Assembly: GCA_035610835.1 (NCBI GenBank)
Contig: CM069449.1
Coordinates: forward strand, 6,036,542 to 6,100,541
Direction: 5' to 3'
From: Ophiura sarsii
Lineage: Eukaryota > Echinodermata > Ophiuroidea > Amphilepidida > Ophiuridae
Length of the DNA stretch: 64,000 bases
A program made the position numbers and the translations under genes. How positions within the stretch are numbered: position 1 is the stretch's first letter; the number at the start of each line of letters is the position of its first letter. Below are positions 1 to 10,239 of the stretch, piece by piece. The notes beneath the pieces are model-generated. The model saw only the letters and a program-made list of their open reading frames with translations, searched no databases and had not been told where the DNA came from.

Positions 1-1
1 A

Positions 2-1189
2 ATCAACATCAACACCCAAGAGACCTGTCAGAAGAGATTTGCACCATTTACTTTCACCGGTTGGAATCTTCCCCGAGTAGCTCGTGGCGCCGCTCAACCC
101 AGACCTACCAGTATGGTGAACAATGGACATGTATTTCAAGGAAACTTAGAAGGTGAATTTTTGTTACGAGGTGGTGGGCTGAAAGGCACGTACAAAGCTG
201 TACAGTTCCACATGCATTGGGGAAGTATGAACAAAAAAGGTTCGGAACATACTAAAAATGGCGAAGCTTATCCTGCTGAAATCCACATCGTACTTTATGA
301 TTTAAAACACCGTACATTTGGTCGGGCTGTTACATCCCCCAATGGAATAGCTTTTCTAGGATTTTGGATTAAGCTAGGGCCGAAAAATCTTGCATGGGAT
401 CCAATTATAAATAACTTAAAGTCAATCAAATATGCCAACCACCCATATATATTTACAAAGGGCTTTCCTTTCCGATCACTGCTCCCCATTGATCTTACCA
501 AATTCTACAGATACAGCGGCTCACTGACAACCCCCGCCTGCGAAGAAAGCGTCATTTGGACAATGTTTGATAAAGAGATTATTTTATCTCGTTCGCAGAT
601 CGCCAAGTTTCGACAACTGTCAAAGTTTCAAACGCCCCCATATGGCCCAGGAGCTGGCCCAGAACTCCACCGTAGATTGGTTGATAACTTTCGTCCCATC
701 CAGAGACTATGGTTTCGTACCGTGTACCAAAGTTGGCCTCATACTGATTACGATTACTACGGAATGAGCCATGGAGGGGGCGCTGTTATTCCCGGATGGA
801 CACCAAAATTCTCGGGAATGGCTGCCGGCGGAACTACTAACACAGGAGGAGTAGCGGGTCCTGGTGGTACTAAGCACAAAACACCTGCTAGCATTCCCAA
901 GAAAGGACCAGGACCAGTAGCTATCCAGCAGGATGCAGGAGGCGCAGTGGTTGCATCAGAAGAACTGGAGATAGATGGTTATGGTGCGTATGAAGGCTAT
1001 GGTGTCGGTATGGAAAGACTCTGGCAAGCTCTCAGGAATGGTCAATTTGGAGGCGAACAGGAGGACTTTGATTACTATGGCGACCAGTATGGTAACAACA
1101 ATGCCGCTGATGAAGGTTCAGAATTATCTGAACAAGATGGTGAACCGGAAAAGATGGCTGTTCAAGAAAAAATAACCTTTTTTGGTTAA
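2..1189 (+). CDS. Alpha-carbonic anhydrase, 5'-partial, with Gly/Tyr/acidic C-terminal tail
   Basis: Catalyses reversible CO2 hydration; in animals with mineral skeletons, secreted alpha forms with low-complexity tails often act in calcification. The frame is open from base 2, beginning ININ, which matches the conserved SPINI segment, so the N-terminus lies left of the window. Numbering from the Met at 113: proton-shuttle His in NNGHVF (H6), zinc ligands in QFHMHWG (H33, H35) and AEIHIVLYD (H58), the SEHT glutamate (E45), and the SGSLTTPACEE loop holding the gating Thr. All are present, so the enzyme looks active. The catalytic domain ends near VDNFRPIQRL. A tail of about 150 residues follows, first Gly/Pro-rich, then with DYDYYG/DFDYYG motifs and Asp/Glu. 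The Met at 113 is internal to the domain and is not the true start. No intron interrupts nearly 1.2 kb. A biomineralisation role is inference. Confidence 0.93.
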   Translation: MNINTQETCQKRFAPFTFTGWNLPRVARGAAQPRPTSMVNNGHVFQGNLEGEFLLRGGGLKGTYKAVQFHMHWGSMNKKGSEHTKNGEAYPAEIHIVLYDLKHRTFGRAVTSPNGIAFLGFWIKLGPKNLAWDPIINNLKSIKYANHPYIFTKGFPFRSLLPIDLTKFYRYSGSLTTPACEESVIWTMFDKEIILSRSQIAKFRQLSKFQTPPYGPGAGPELHRRLVDNFRPIQRLWFRTVYQSWPHTDYDYYGMSHGGGAVIPGWTPKFSGMAAGGTTNTGGVAGPGGTKHKTPASIPKKGPGPVAIQQDAGGAVVASEELEIDGYGAYEGYGVGMERLWQALRNGQFGGEQEDFDYYGDQYGNNNAADEGSELSEQDGEPEKMAVQEKITFFG

Positions 1190-1311
1190 ATACAAACTTC
1201 CATAAATATGTTAAAGTGACAATATCTGTACAAAGTTCCTACGAATATAAATGAACTTAAGCATTGGCTCACGATAGACTTGTCACATTCAAACAAGTAT
1301 AAGAAGTATAA

Positions 1312-1512
1312 GGCTATATTAAAAAAATCTTTTGTCTCAAAGCTCTTCAAAACCTAATGCGGAATGCGGGTTTTTTATTTTAATTTTTTTTCAATGAAAT
1401 CTGAAAAATCTGTGAAATTTTTGGATTTGTTCTTCTATTTTCTTCTTCTAATGAGCATCAATTAACTAACGCGCACAGGAGCTTTGAGACAAATGATTTT
1501 TTTAATATAGCC
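1312..1512. mobile_element. Foldback/MITE element, about 34-bp inverted ends
   Basis: The ends read GGCTATATTAAAAAAATC and, inverted, GATTTTTTTAATATAGCC. Pairing continues inward through TGTCTCAAAGCTC and GAGCTTTGAGACA. No coding capacity. A related right half lies at about 41030-41190, sharing GAAAAATCTGTGA and GGGAGCTTTGAGACAAA, so this is a dispersed family. It sits about 120 bp beyond the carbonic anhydrase stop codon. Confidence 0.75.
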
Positions 1513-1852
1513 TAGGGAAGATTGTAATTATATATGAGAATATCAGTTTTATTCATTGAGATAATACCTTAGTTTGAGCTTTCAAATGAGATGCTGCTTT
1601 AGCTATTTCTGTGAAATTATACTTAGGATTTTTAATTAACTTATTTGTATACATAATATGTAGATTATCCTTTTAAACAACTAAAATCTGATATATATCA
1701 AAACCACAATTTTAAAGGGGGAAAACAATTTAAACAATATTTGTTTTAATGTTTAATAATATATTAAAAAAATATAGATTTGTTTATGTCTTAACCCTAT
1801 TCAGCCCTGAATACTAGAAAATACTACTGAGTCCTGGCACGCCCAGGCCAAG

Positions 1853-1935
1853 CTGACTTCATGGTAGCTCAACTAGATAGGGCCGGACTGCCAAGTAAGT
1901 GACCAAGGTTCAATTCCCGGTGCCGCCAGAACCAG
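1853..1935 (+). repeat. tRNA-derived SINE head or decayed tRNA
   Basis: It has a Pol III A-box-like segment TGGTAGCTCAACTAGATAGG near 1862 and a B-box GGTTCAATTCCC at 1907-1918, with tRNA-like spacing. The flanks do not form a good acceptor stem, so a SINE head is more likely than a working tRNA. Confidence 0.5.
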
Positions 1936-2280
1936 TTTCCAACAAAACATTCGACCCATTTTTTTCTTCTAGCCCCTGATAGTTCTATAATACTCCACCT
2001 TTTTTCTTGTGCTTTTGATTCTTAATCTAGTTATAAATATTGATTACTGTAAAACCAGACTAGAAATGTTTGTGATTTTACCATTTTGCAAATCAGCAAA
2101 ACTGGGCTAATTCGCTGCATGAAAATGTACACGAATGTACGCTTTTCAAATGCACTGCTACAAGGTAGATTGGAAATATTTGGGGCATGAAATTTAAATG
2201 CACACAAACATTTAATGGTTTTACAGTGAATAGCCCAATTGCTTTTGCCTATTCCATTAATCATTAATATTCAATCTAAA

Positions 2281-2510
2281 GATTCTACCCCCTTCTTGAA
2301 GGCATTCATGCAATATATATTGGATTCAAGTCATGCCTGTTACAGAGGGTGCATGGACTATAGATGGAATAGCTCAATTTAGTATATGGCTGTCCCATTT
2401 ATTGTCTACCTCTTCTGGAAGGCACCATTATACAAATTCCCTTGGAGTCCAGTCATACATATTTACTGAGGGTGCACATATAATTTAAATGGGATAGCAC
2501 ATTTCTATGT
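2281..2510. repeat. Two imperfect copies of an about 115-bp unit
   Basis: The segments around 2290-2400 and 2405-2510 both run TTCT(T/G)GAAGGCA, then a GTCAT core, then GAGGGTGCA, and end in GGGATAGC/GGAATAGC. GGAATAGC endings recur in other short elements here (8362-8509). No gene seen. Confidence 0.4.
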
Positions 2511-2519
2511 AGATACATC

Positions 2520-2870
2520 TATTTGTCTTCTTTCTTTGTTCTTGGTTTCTTTCTTTGGTCCCGAGTGACCCATATAATATGCAATGAGATTGTTTAGTTT
2601 TAGTTTTGTTAAATTTTGTTTGAGGTTTTTTTCTTGGCTGACTCTAAAGGTCCATCAGTAAGTTGGATTGATTAACTGTTTGATATATTTAAAAAAAATA
2701 GGGACAGCGGTCCCAAATAGGTCGTCCGTTTATATGGGTAGATTAAAAACAAGGTGGATCTCAAACCACAGGCATCTAGAAAAAAAGAGGTTAGACCACT
2801 AGCGGATCCAGGATATAAAAAATAAAATAAACATCCTGGAGTTTGGTTGCAATTGTACTTCACCTGTTTA
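2520..2870. other. No recognisable gene or repeat
   Basis: AT-rich sequence with a short CTTTCTTTG-like stretch near 2525-2560. I see nothing that supports a gene or a bounded repeat. Confidence 0.4.
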
Positions 2871-3862
2871 AATGTAATTAATTTTACATATGCAGCTAAT
2901 TTTACATCTTGACCTCATATGACCTTTGACCTTGGTATGTGACCTTTGACCTAATTAACATATGAATGTTTCCATGTTGCATCCGTGACCCAAGTTTGGT
3001 TGCAATTGGTCATTGTATGGAAAAATGAACAAGAGACAACAAAAAATGAACGAGACAAAAAAAAAGTGTACTAAATTTTACATCTCGACCTCAGATGACC
3101 TTTGACCTTTCTATGCGACCTTTGACCTCATTAACATATGCGGGTTTCCATGTTGTATCTATGACTGAAGTTTGGTTGCAATTGTATGGAAAAGAAATGG
3201 AAAAATGTAATCAATTTTACATATGCAGCCATTTCTACATTTACATCTTGACCTCAGATGAACTTTGACCTTGGTATGTGACCTTTGACCTCATTAACAT
3301 ATGAAGGTTTCCATGTTGTATCTATGACCAAAGTTAGGTTACAATTGGTCATTGTATGGAAAAGAAATGGACAAATGTAATCAATTTTACATATGCAGCT
3401 TGACCTCGGATGACCTTTGACCTTGGTATGTGACCTTTGACCTCATTAACATATGAAGGTTCCCATGTTGCATCTATGACCGAAGTTTGATTGCAATTGG
3501 ACATTGTATGGAAAAGAAATGGAAAAATGTAATCAATTTTACATATGCAGCCATTTCTACATTTACATCTTGACCTCAGATGACCTTTGACCTTGGTATG
3601 TGACCTTTGACCTCATTAACATATGAATGTTTCCATGTTGTATCTATGACCAAAGTTTGGTTACAATTGGTCATTGTATGGAAAAGAAATGGACAAATGT
3701 AATTAATTTTACATATGCAGCCACTTTTACATATACATCTTGACCTCGGATGACCTTTGACCTTGGTATGTGACCTTTGACCTCATTAACATATGAAGGT
3801 TCCCATGTTGCATATATGACCGAAGTTTGATTGCAATTGGACATTGTATGGAAAAGAAATGG
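2870..3862 (+). repeat. About 168-bp satellite rich in TGACCTTTGACC
   Basis: The marker ATTTTACATATGCAG recurs near 2880, 3215, 3385, 3537 and 3706, giving a period near 168 bp with one about 152-bp unit; six units are estimated. Most units carry the pair TGACCTTTGACCTTGG and GTGACCTTTGACCTCATT. TGACCTTTGACC is the reverse complement of a DR1 nuclear-receptor site (two AGGTCA-type half sites spaced by one base). No protein-coding content. Confidence 0.85.
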
Positions 3863-3863
3863 A

Positions 3864-3945
3864 CAAAACAAAAAGTGTATACCAAATTGTAACAAAAAGT
3901 GTATACCAAATTGTAACAAAAAGTGTATACCAAATTGTTGACACA
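3864..3945 (+). repeat. 24-bp tandem repeat, three copies
   Basis: Three successive copies of AAAAAGTGTATACCAAATTG lie just right of the DR1-type satellite. A short open frame on the other strand here is only the repeat translated. Confidence 0.7.
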
Positions 3946-3970
3946 CACACAGACTACACACGAAGGATGC

Positions 3971-4891
3971 TGCCATAAGGTCTCTTCCTACGGACGACCT
4001 AAAAATCAGAAGATTATCATTTTAACTATCATTCCAGGAAAATACAATAAATGAATATTTGACACATGTTTTTGAGTGATTGGTGCACTGCTAATGTGTT
4101 GGTCAATATCATTGACACATTCTGTTGGGCATGATTCCGGTGTGTGGGGGGGGGGGCACTGACATTGGAAAAGGGTATAGGTATGTGCCGCGCTGAAGAC
4201 CCCCTTTTTCACCCTCTGCTGCTAGCTTATGACCCCCCCCCCCCTTTTGAGCCTGCACCAATTTTATTGAAAAATCACGAAAATTTGCGCTCTTGCTATA
4301 TATCAAAATTGAACTAGGCCCTATAGGCCAGTTCTCAAATTTTGAAGAAAAAAATGCAATTCCTAAGACCCTATTTTTCATCATAAATTCCACTCAGTTC
4401 AGTTCTGTAGCCCTCCTTTTCGAGACCCTGGGCAAACCCCTACCCCGAAAAAGTTGAGTGCCCCCCCCCCTCCCCCCACTGGGCATGATCTACCCAACAA
4501 AACCAATATTATCACATTAGTTTGGCAAACTTTTGTTTTGCTAATTTAATTTAATTCAAACTGGCAAAAGTTGGGTAGATTTTGAAATTTGAATAAATCA
4601 ATATGTTTAAACTTAAAGGGTTGGTCAAACAAGATTTTTCCTATTGGATAAAACGTTAATCAAAATGTTTGTCATTTTTTGATCAACGGCTGCGTTTGTA
4701 GTGTAGTTTTGCCCTACTAATTGGAAACTATACACGCACATAACAATGGGCTATTCCATATGAAATCCATACACCCCCTATGGAAAGCATGAACTTACTC
4801 TTCCACACAGGGAGTGTAGATTTCAAATGGAGTCACCCATATTTGGGACTATAACCCATTTGAAATTCCTACTCCCTGAGTATGTCTTGTA
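3971..4891. other. No gene; homopolymer G/C tracts and a MITE fragment
   Basis: G-tracts lie near 4145 and C-tracts near 4233 and 4460. At 4746-4870 the motifs GGGCTATTCCATATGAAATC and GGGAGTGTAGATTTCAAATGG resemble the element at 8362-8509. No coding exon is evident. Confidence 0.45.
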
Positions 4892-6433
4892 CAGGCTGTC
4901 CCAAAATGATTAGTACCCATCGATGCCCAAAGTTCAATAATTTTTTTCATCATCAAAATCAATGAGATTAGATCCGTTGTTTTACTATCATATTTGCTAT
5001 ACTGTACCCTTTCATTATTATTTTAGATCATGAAAATCGAAATTATTTTAATGAAGTTACACTCCATTGTGTAAGACATGGTGATTTCACCTTTTTGGCA
5101 AAGTGCAAAAAAATGAGTTTTTTAAACAGCTTGTTTGAAAGAAACTAATACATTCTCTTAATCTCTTGTCTGCTGATATCTTTGGTTCCTTTCTATTTCA
5201 AACTGCTGTTGTATCATATTGTTGTTCAAACCATTAATACTTCTTCATTTTGATTCAATTTGAAGAGTACAAATGGATCGTCATGCATGAGCAACCCAAG
5301 CTTTCTTTCTATAATGAGCTAGTTTTGAGGCTAAACTTGAGGGACATTTAAACAGGTAAAGACGTGGTCATGGGCAGTGGCGTACCGACCGGGGGGCAGG
5401 GGGGCAAGTTACCCCCCCTGGCTCCAAATACCGGGATGCTAAATTCCCAACACCGGGACGCTAAATTTGCATAAGGAAAAAAAACATGACCTAAAACTAG
5501 TGATGATTGGGCATTATTGTTAACAGTTGTGCTATTTTCACTGCGAAATGTTGTGACCGTGCTAAATTTTGTGTCTGTGAGAAATTTTTGTGACTGCGCG
5601 AAATTTTGTGACCGTGCGAAATTTTGTGACCGTGCGAAATTTTGTAACCGTGCGAAATTTTGTGACCATGCAAAATGTTGGACCCTACCCCCCCCCCCAC
5701 TTACGTGAAATTCACGAGGTGACTGACTGGAAAAAAAATGGGGCAACCTTTTACGAAAATTTACGCCACTGTCGGGACGACATACTTCTGCCCCCCTGGC
5801 TCACATGCCGCGGTACGCGCCTGGTCATGGGTAATCAGCAGTGGCTCTGACTTCTTTTTCATATTGGGGATGCAATTCTCTACAAACTTGTTAAAAATGA
5901 TATAATCCCTTAGTGTATAACCTCATGAAATCCGTTCACTAATGTGAAAATGAAATCTAAGGCCCTGGTGATTCACCAAATACCACTTTAGAAGTCCCTA
6001 AACGCTTGTCAAATAAAACAATGCATGGGGTCACTCAAGTGTGACAAACTTCTTTTACCCGTTAAATTGAATTATGGAGAAGAATTATTAATGATTTGAA
6101 CACCCATAACTAATAACAGTTACAACAGAAAGACACACAAGATTATATTGAGTAGACAAGAAATTATGAGAAAACACAATTATTTTCAAACAAGCTGTAT
6201 TAGCACACACATTTTTTTAGCACTTGGTCAAAAAGGTTAAATCACCATGTTTTATATAATTGAGTGTATCTTGAGTTTGATAAATCCGATATTCATGATC
6301 TAAAATTCTAATGAAATAGTACGGATGACAAAGATGATGTAAAAACAACAGACCTAATCCCATCGATTTTGATGATAACAAAAATTATTGAACTTTGAGC
6401 ATTGATGGGTACTAATCATTTTGGGACAGCCTG
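4892..6433. mobile_element. TA-flanked DNA transposon with long inverted ends, carrying a nested hAT element
   Basis: The left end CAGGCTGTCCCAAAATGATT and the matching inverted right end (AATCATTTTGGGACAGCCTG) are each flanked by TA, as in Tc1/mariner-type insertion. Inverted similarity extends roughly 250-300 bp inward (for example AACAGCTTGTTTGAAA near 5128 against its inverse near 6190), with divergence between the arms. No transposase frame is seen. A second element (5375-5823) has inserted in its middle. Confidence 0.85.
5375..5823. mobile_element. hAT-like non-autonomous element, 8-bp TSD GTCATGGG
   Basis: Starts CAGTGGCGTACCG and ends CGGTACGCGCCTG. The 8 bp GTCATGGG lie at 5367-5374 and again at 5824-5831, the duplication length typical of hAT transposons. 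It contains about five tandem copies of an 18/19-bp unit with GTGACCGTGCGAAATTTT (5568-5675). A segment including ACTTACGTGAAATTCACGAG is shared, inverted, with the element at 9608-10092. The short frames here are repeat artefacts. Confidence 0.9.
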
Positions 6434-6935
6434 TATGGCTTTCAATAGCCAATGTGGAGTTTCCGGAGAATATATCCTTAGGCCTACTAGTGATTGATCT
6501 GTAAGGCTAGCAATAGGAGAGATCTTATGATGACAAATGTGTACACTTTTCCTGAAATAAGGTCTTTGAGTTTAAATTTGGGAACCTTTTTTCGAATATG
6601 CAGAGGTCTTTGAAAGATTTGTATCTTCTTCTAATAGTAAGTGTTGTTGGACAAAGGTGGTAAAGTTGCCAAATATTAGGGATCTTGGGTGACAGTAAGG
6701 CTGAAAATGGAAATTAAGCAAGTTATTTGATACAACATTGCAAGAACCACCTATCCCGGAAACCACAAACACAATATCTGTGATCAATCTAATTTGTTGT
6801 ATTTAGCGCTGTTTTACCCGAGCCAGTTTCATGGAAACCATACTTTAACCCAAACTCCCCGGGCATGTTTTTGGCAATGAAACTGTCAGGAGAGAAAAAC
6901 AGTTCAACATTGTTTTTGGGACAATCAGTCTCCGC
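6434..6935. other. No recognisable gene
   Basis: AT-rich sequence without a convincing exon, repeat boundary or RNA gene. Confidence 0.4.
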
Positions 6936-6997
6936 ATGCGCCAGGATTGAACACACGAAGTGGGGGTGTGTGAGTGAGACACTCTACCCATTGCGCA
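6936..6997 (-). repeat. tRNA-related SINE-like head
   Basis: On the minus strand GCGCAATGGGTAGAGTGTC resembles an A-box region, and TGTGTTCAATCC, about 45 bp downstream, a B-box. It overlaps the start of the 212-bp duplication. A decayed tRNA or SINE is likely. Confidence 0.4.
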
Positions 6998-7402
6998 AAC
7001 TTCAAATGTGTTAACGTTTTGGTCGCAAGTTGATGTCCCGCCGGAGCGTGGCACAAGAAAGACCAAGAAGCTATGTAGTACCACAAGTTATCATGGTAGG
7101 GATTTTAAGTAGTGTAGGATGGTTAGGGTTAATAAGTAATATGATTGGTATTGGTGTGGTGTACGGTTTTTTTGTTGTTGTAACATGTTGACACTCTACC
7201 CATTGCGCAAACTTCAAATGTGTTAACGTTTTGGTCGCAAGTTGATGTCCCGCCGGAGCGTGGCACAAGAAAGACCAAGAAGCTATGTAGTACCACAAGT
7301 TATCATGGTAGGGATTTTAAGTAGTGTAGGATGGTTAGGGTTAATAAGTAATATGATTGGTATTGGTGTGGTGTACGGTTTTTTTGTTGTTGTAACATGT
7401 TG
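6979..7402 (+). repeat. Perfect-looking 212-bp tandem duplication
   Basis: The segment 6979-7190, beginning ACACTCTACCCATTGCGC and ending GTAACATGTTG, is repeated immediately at 7191-7402 with no difference that I can see. This is either a very recent duplication or an assembly artefact. Confidence 0.9.
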
Positions 7403-7436
7403 AACGGTCTACCAAAATGTGATAAGTTGATCATAA

Positions 7437-7771
7437 CAGGCCCGTAAGCAGGATTTTTTTTTGGGGGGGGGGGGGGGGGGCGTATTTTCTGGAAAAGGTA
7501 CATTGGTACCAAAATAATCGTAAAAGGTTGCCCCCCAAAAACATTTGGCTAATTAAGCTGCTGAGTCGGACTAACGTCTTAAACAAAGCAGTAGTAAAAT
7601 ATTTTTAGTCCAAAACGGCCCGAAAAAAAAATGCTTTACACAATGGGATAGGGGCCGTTTTCCAAAAAATGGGGGTGGGGGGGGGGGGGGCGTTTTCACA
7701 AAAAAGGTACATTAGTACCAAAAAAAAGGTACATTGGTACAAAAAAGAGGACTTTTTCAGTTACGGGCCTG
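7437..7771. mobile_element. hAT-like short element with CAGGCCCGTAA ends
   Basis: Ends CAGGCCCGTAAGC and GTTACGGGCCTG are inverted repeats. ATCATA occurs just outside both ends, offset by one base, so the TSD is imperfect. The inside holds long G-tracts and repeated AAAGGTACATTGGTACCA-type motifs, with no coding capacity. TTACGGGCCTGCAAG within 49795-49810 suggests another fragment of the family. Confidence 0.65.
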
Positions 7772-8361
7772 ATCATACAGATGTATTAGAACAGGTGGAA
7801 TGTCCCATAATTCCAGTCATGTAACTCATCTATAGTTATTATTTTACTATTTAATGGAATTTGTGTGATACAAAGCTGAGATATTAAAGCGGTTACTACC
7901 GACCAGCTCAGAGACAGAAATAAGAAAAGCAAAATATTGTATCTAAATTTGAACATATAATTTATAAATAGGGCCGTGCGTGCAGTCTCTGAAATAGAGC
8001 CGGGCAGGTTTTTTTCAGCACTTGTCATGTCTCACTCAACAGGAAACAGTCTACAATAACATCCTCTACACTCTTGAGGACTGTACCATTATAATACCTG
8101 TAGGGGTGTATGAAATTATTTCTCTCTATTTGTTTCTTTGTGTAAATCAATACTAGAAATTAATTTTCAACAGACAAAAACCTATTTGGGCTTTCCATGA
8201 CCCTCTATTTGACCCAACCCCCTTTATATCCTGCTATGTACCAATAACATCCAATGAATATGCTGACATTGTGTATGGTAGCTAGGCCTATATGGAATAT
8301 GCTGACATTGTGTATGATTAGCTAGGCCTATATGGAATATTTTTAGCAAATTCAACATATT
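7772..8361. repeat. Unique AT-rich DNA with a 41-bp tandem duplication
   Basis: ATGCTGACATTGTGTATG followed by TAGCTAGGCCTATATGGAAT occurs twice in tandem at about 8260-8340. The rest shows no gene. Confidence 0.6.
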
Positions 8362-8509
8362 AGACTATTCCATTTGAAATCTGTATGGAAAGAATACCCT
8401 TCCCAACAGGGAGTGTGAATTCTGAATGGGGTAACCTGAATGAATAACTCCATTTGAAATATACACTCCTTGTGTGAGAGCCTGGCCATGGATTTCAACT
8501 AGAATAGCC
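8362..8509. mobile_element. Short MITE with CTATTCC/GGAATAG-type ends
   Basis: GACTATTCCATTTGAAATC at the left and TTTCAACTAGAATAGCCC at the right form imperfect inverted ends around a non-coding 148-bp core containing GGGAGTGTGAATTC. Related to 4746-4870. Confidence 0.5.
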
Positions 8510-9199
8510 CACATCTGTTTTATACAGACAACTATAATTTCATCACACACCAAAACATAAATTATCTGTAATAAAACCATTAGTCTTTTTTGTTTGTAAT
8601 TTGAGCCCAATTATAATCATCTTCCCTATATTGAAAATGGATTTTGTGCACAAACTTTGAATGTTAATAGAGACATGTGACCCCATCCCATAATTACTCC
8701 TTTGTGTTACTACGTATCCTTACACAGGGAACTACATTTCTCAAAGTGCCTATAGGTTTAGTGTGTAATCGCCAGGGGCGTTGATATTTCAGGCCAAAAT
8801 GTGGTTTTTGCATCAATAATATAGCTGTACAAATTGACAAACTCCCAGGATCTTTGCCCTGTGGTGAAAAAACCTTAAGAACAACAGACAATTATAAGTG
8901 TTAATTTGATAATAGCAAACACAAGAAACACTTAGGGAGTGTTCATAAATACTTTGGTGGGGGGAAGGGGTTGGAAACAATTGAGCCATGGACATTTTTT
9001 TTTGGACCCCAAATAGGGTGGGGTTTTTTCTTGACCGCCCCCCTTTGAAGAACCTTTTTTTTGTTGACCCCCCCCCCCCCCCCCCCCCACCCCCCCCGTC
9101 TGTTCACGTTATATAACAGAAACAATAACAACATTCTATATAAACCTATAGACATAGTCACAATCACTTTTATTATGGTAGGTGGGTTATATCAAACTA
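8510..9199. other. No gene; long poly-C tract
   Basis: The sequence before 8930 looks unique. GGGAGTGTTCATAAATAC at 8937 and TGTTCACGTTATATAACAG near 9100 may be degenerate ends of one short element around a C-tract at 9067-9098. Confidence 0.4.
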
Positions 9200-9205
9200 T
9201 TTATT
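9200..9205 (-). terminator. AATAAA polyadenylation signal (minus strand)
   Basis: TTTATT on the plus strand reads AATAAA on the minus strand, about 36 bases beyond the stop codon of the acidic exon. A second copy lies at 9168-9173. The position suits the 3' end of that gene. Confidence 0.55.
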
Positions 9206-9240
9206 AAAGATATATAATATCTATAAACACAATTGAATAG

Positions 9241-9560
9241 TCAAACAAAATCAGTGTAGGTCTTCTTCTTTATAATCCTGCCCGACACTCGTGATCGCTG
9301 TGGTACATGTATGTCCTCCTCTTCTTCTTTATCTGCACCCTCTTCATCCACCTCTTCATCATCCTCTTCATCATCCTCTCCATCTTCCTCTTCATCCTCA
9401 CTCTCTGTTTCACCATCTCCAATTTCCCCTAGTACTATCTCCTCTTCCTCTTCTTCCTCTTCTTCCGAATCATCAACTACATCCATCTGGTCCTCCAAAA
9501 CGATATTTAAACCTTTGCACACATGTCCAGTTATCCGTCTAAATTTGTCTAGCTTTCTTC
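9241..9560 (-). CDS. Probable last exon of an acidic, nuclear-type protein (partial)
   Basis: Reading leftward, the frame runs GRKLDKFRRITGHVCKG, then about 60 residues dominated by Glu/Asp, then HVPQRSRVSGRIIKKKTYTDFV and a TGA stop. A non-repetitive start, a basic conserved-looking end and two AATAAA signals right after the stop argue for a real terminal exon. The upstream edge is tentatively the AG at 9561-9562 after CTCTCTACAATTGCACTCCA. The acidic run is a GAA/GAG/GAT trinucleotide tract, so its length may vary. Acidic stretches with flanking basic patches are common in chromatin, nucleolar and remodelling proteins. I do not recognise the family, and upstream exons (to the right) are not identified. 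The opposite-strand Ser-rich frame is its shadow. Confidence 0.55.
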
Positions 9561-9607
9561 CTTGGAGTGCAATTGTAGAGAGCACGCACCAAAAATGGAA
9601 TACCATA

Positions 9608-10092
9608 CAGGGGCGTAACAGAGGTTGGTTGTCAGGGGGGACACAGCCAAAAAAATTCCTGGTTAGAATAATTCCGTCCCGGAATTTTTCGTAAAAGGTT
9701 GCCCCAAATTTTTCCCCAGTCAGTCACCTCGTGAATTTCACGTAAGTGGGGGGGGGGGGGGGGGGGGGGGGTAGGGTCAACAAATTTCGCACGGTCACAA
9801 AATTTCGCACGGTCAAAACATTTCGCACGGTCACAAAAAGCACATGTGCTTTTTGTATTGTACTGCGAAAATTTCTTTCTTTCTTTCCCTTTCTTCTTTT
9901 CTTTCTTTCCCCTTTTTTTCTCCTTTTCCTTATCTTTTTCCTCCCTTTTTCATTTCTCTCTCTCTTTTCTTTCCCTTTTCTTCTTCTTTTCCCTTCCCCT
10001 CATTTTTCCTGGTGGGTAGGTTTGAATTTCCTGCTGAGCACCTTCAGGGGGGGCACTGTGCCCCACCTGCCCCCCCGGCTGTTACGCCACTG
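9608..10092. mobile_element. hAT-like non-autonomous element, 8-bp TSD ATACCATA
   Basis: Ends CAGGGGCGTAACAG and CTGTTACGCCACTG, with ATACCATA at 9600-9607 and 10093-10100. Internally it has a long G-tract, three copies of an AATTTCGCACGGTCA-like unit, and a C/T-rich tract at about 9870-10005. It lies less than 50 bp upstream of the putative splice acceptor of the acidic exon, so it probably sits in that gene's last intron. Confidence 0.92.
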
Positions 10093-10239
10093 ATACCATA
10101 CCAAGTCAACATTTGAACTGTTTTGAAACTGCTCTGTGATAGGTGTCACCACCAATAGTTTAGATATATAAATTAAAGATGTATATGTCGCGTTCAATAA
10201 TTTAATATTTGTTTTCCAATTGAATTTGATATATTTCAG

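Noticed and set aside
9311..9694. Plus-strand Ser-rich frame of 127 residues
   Set aside because: It is the antisense of the acidic minus-strand exon and runs on into the hAT element.
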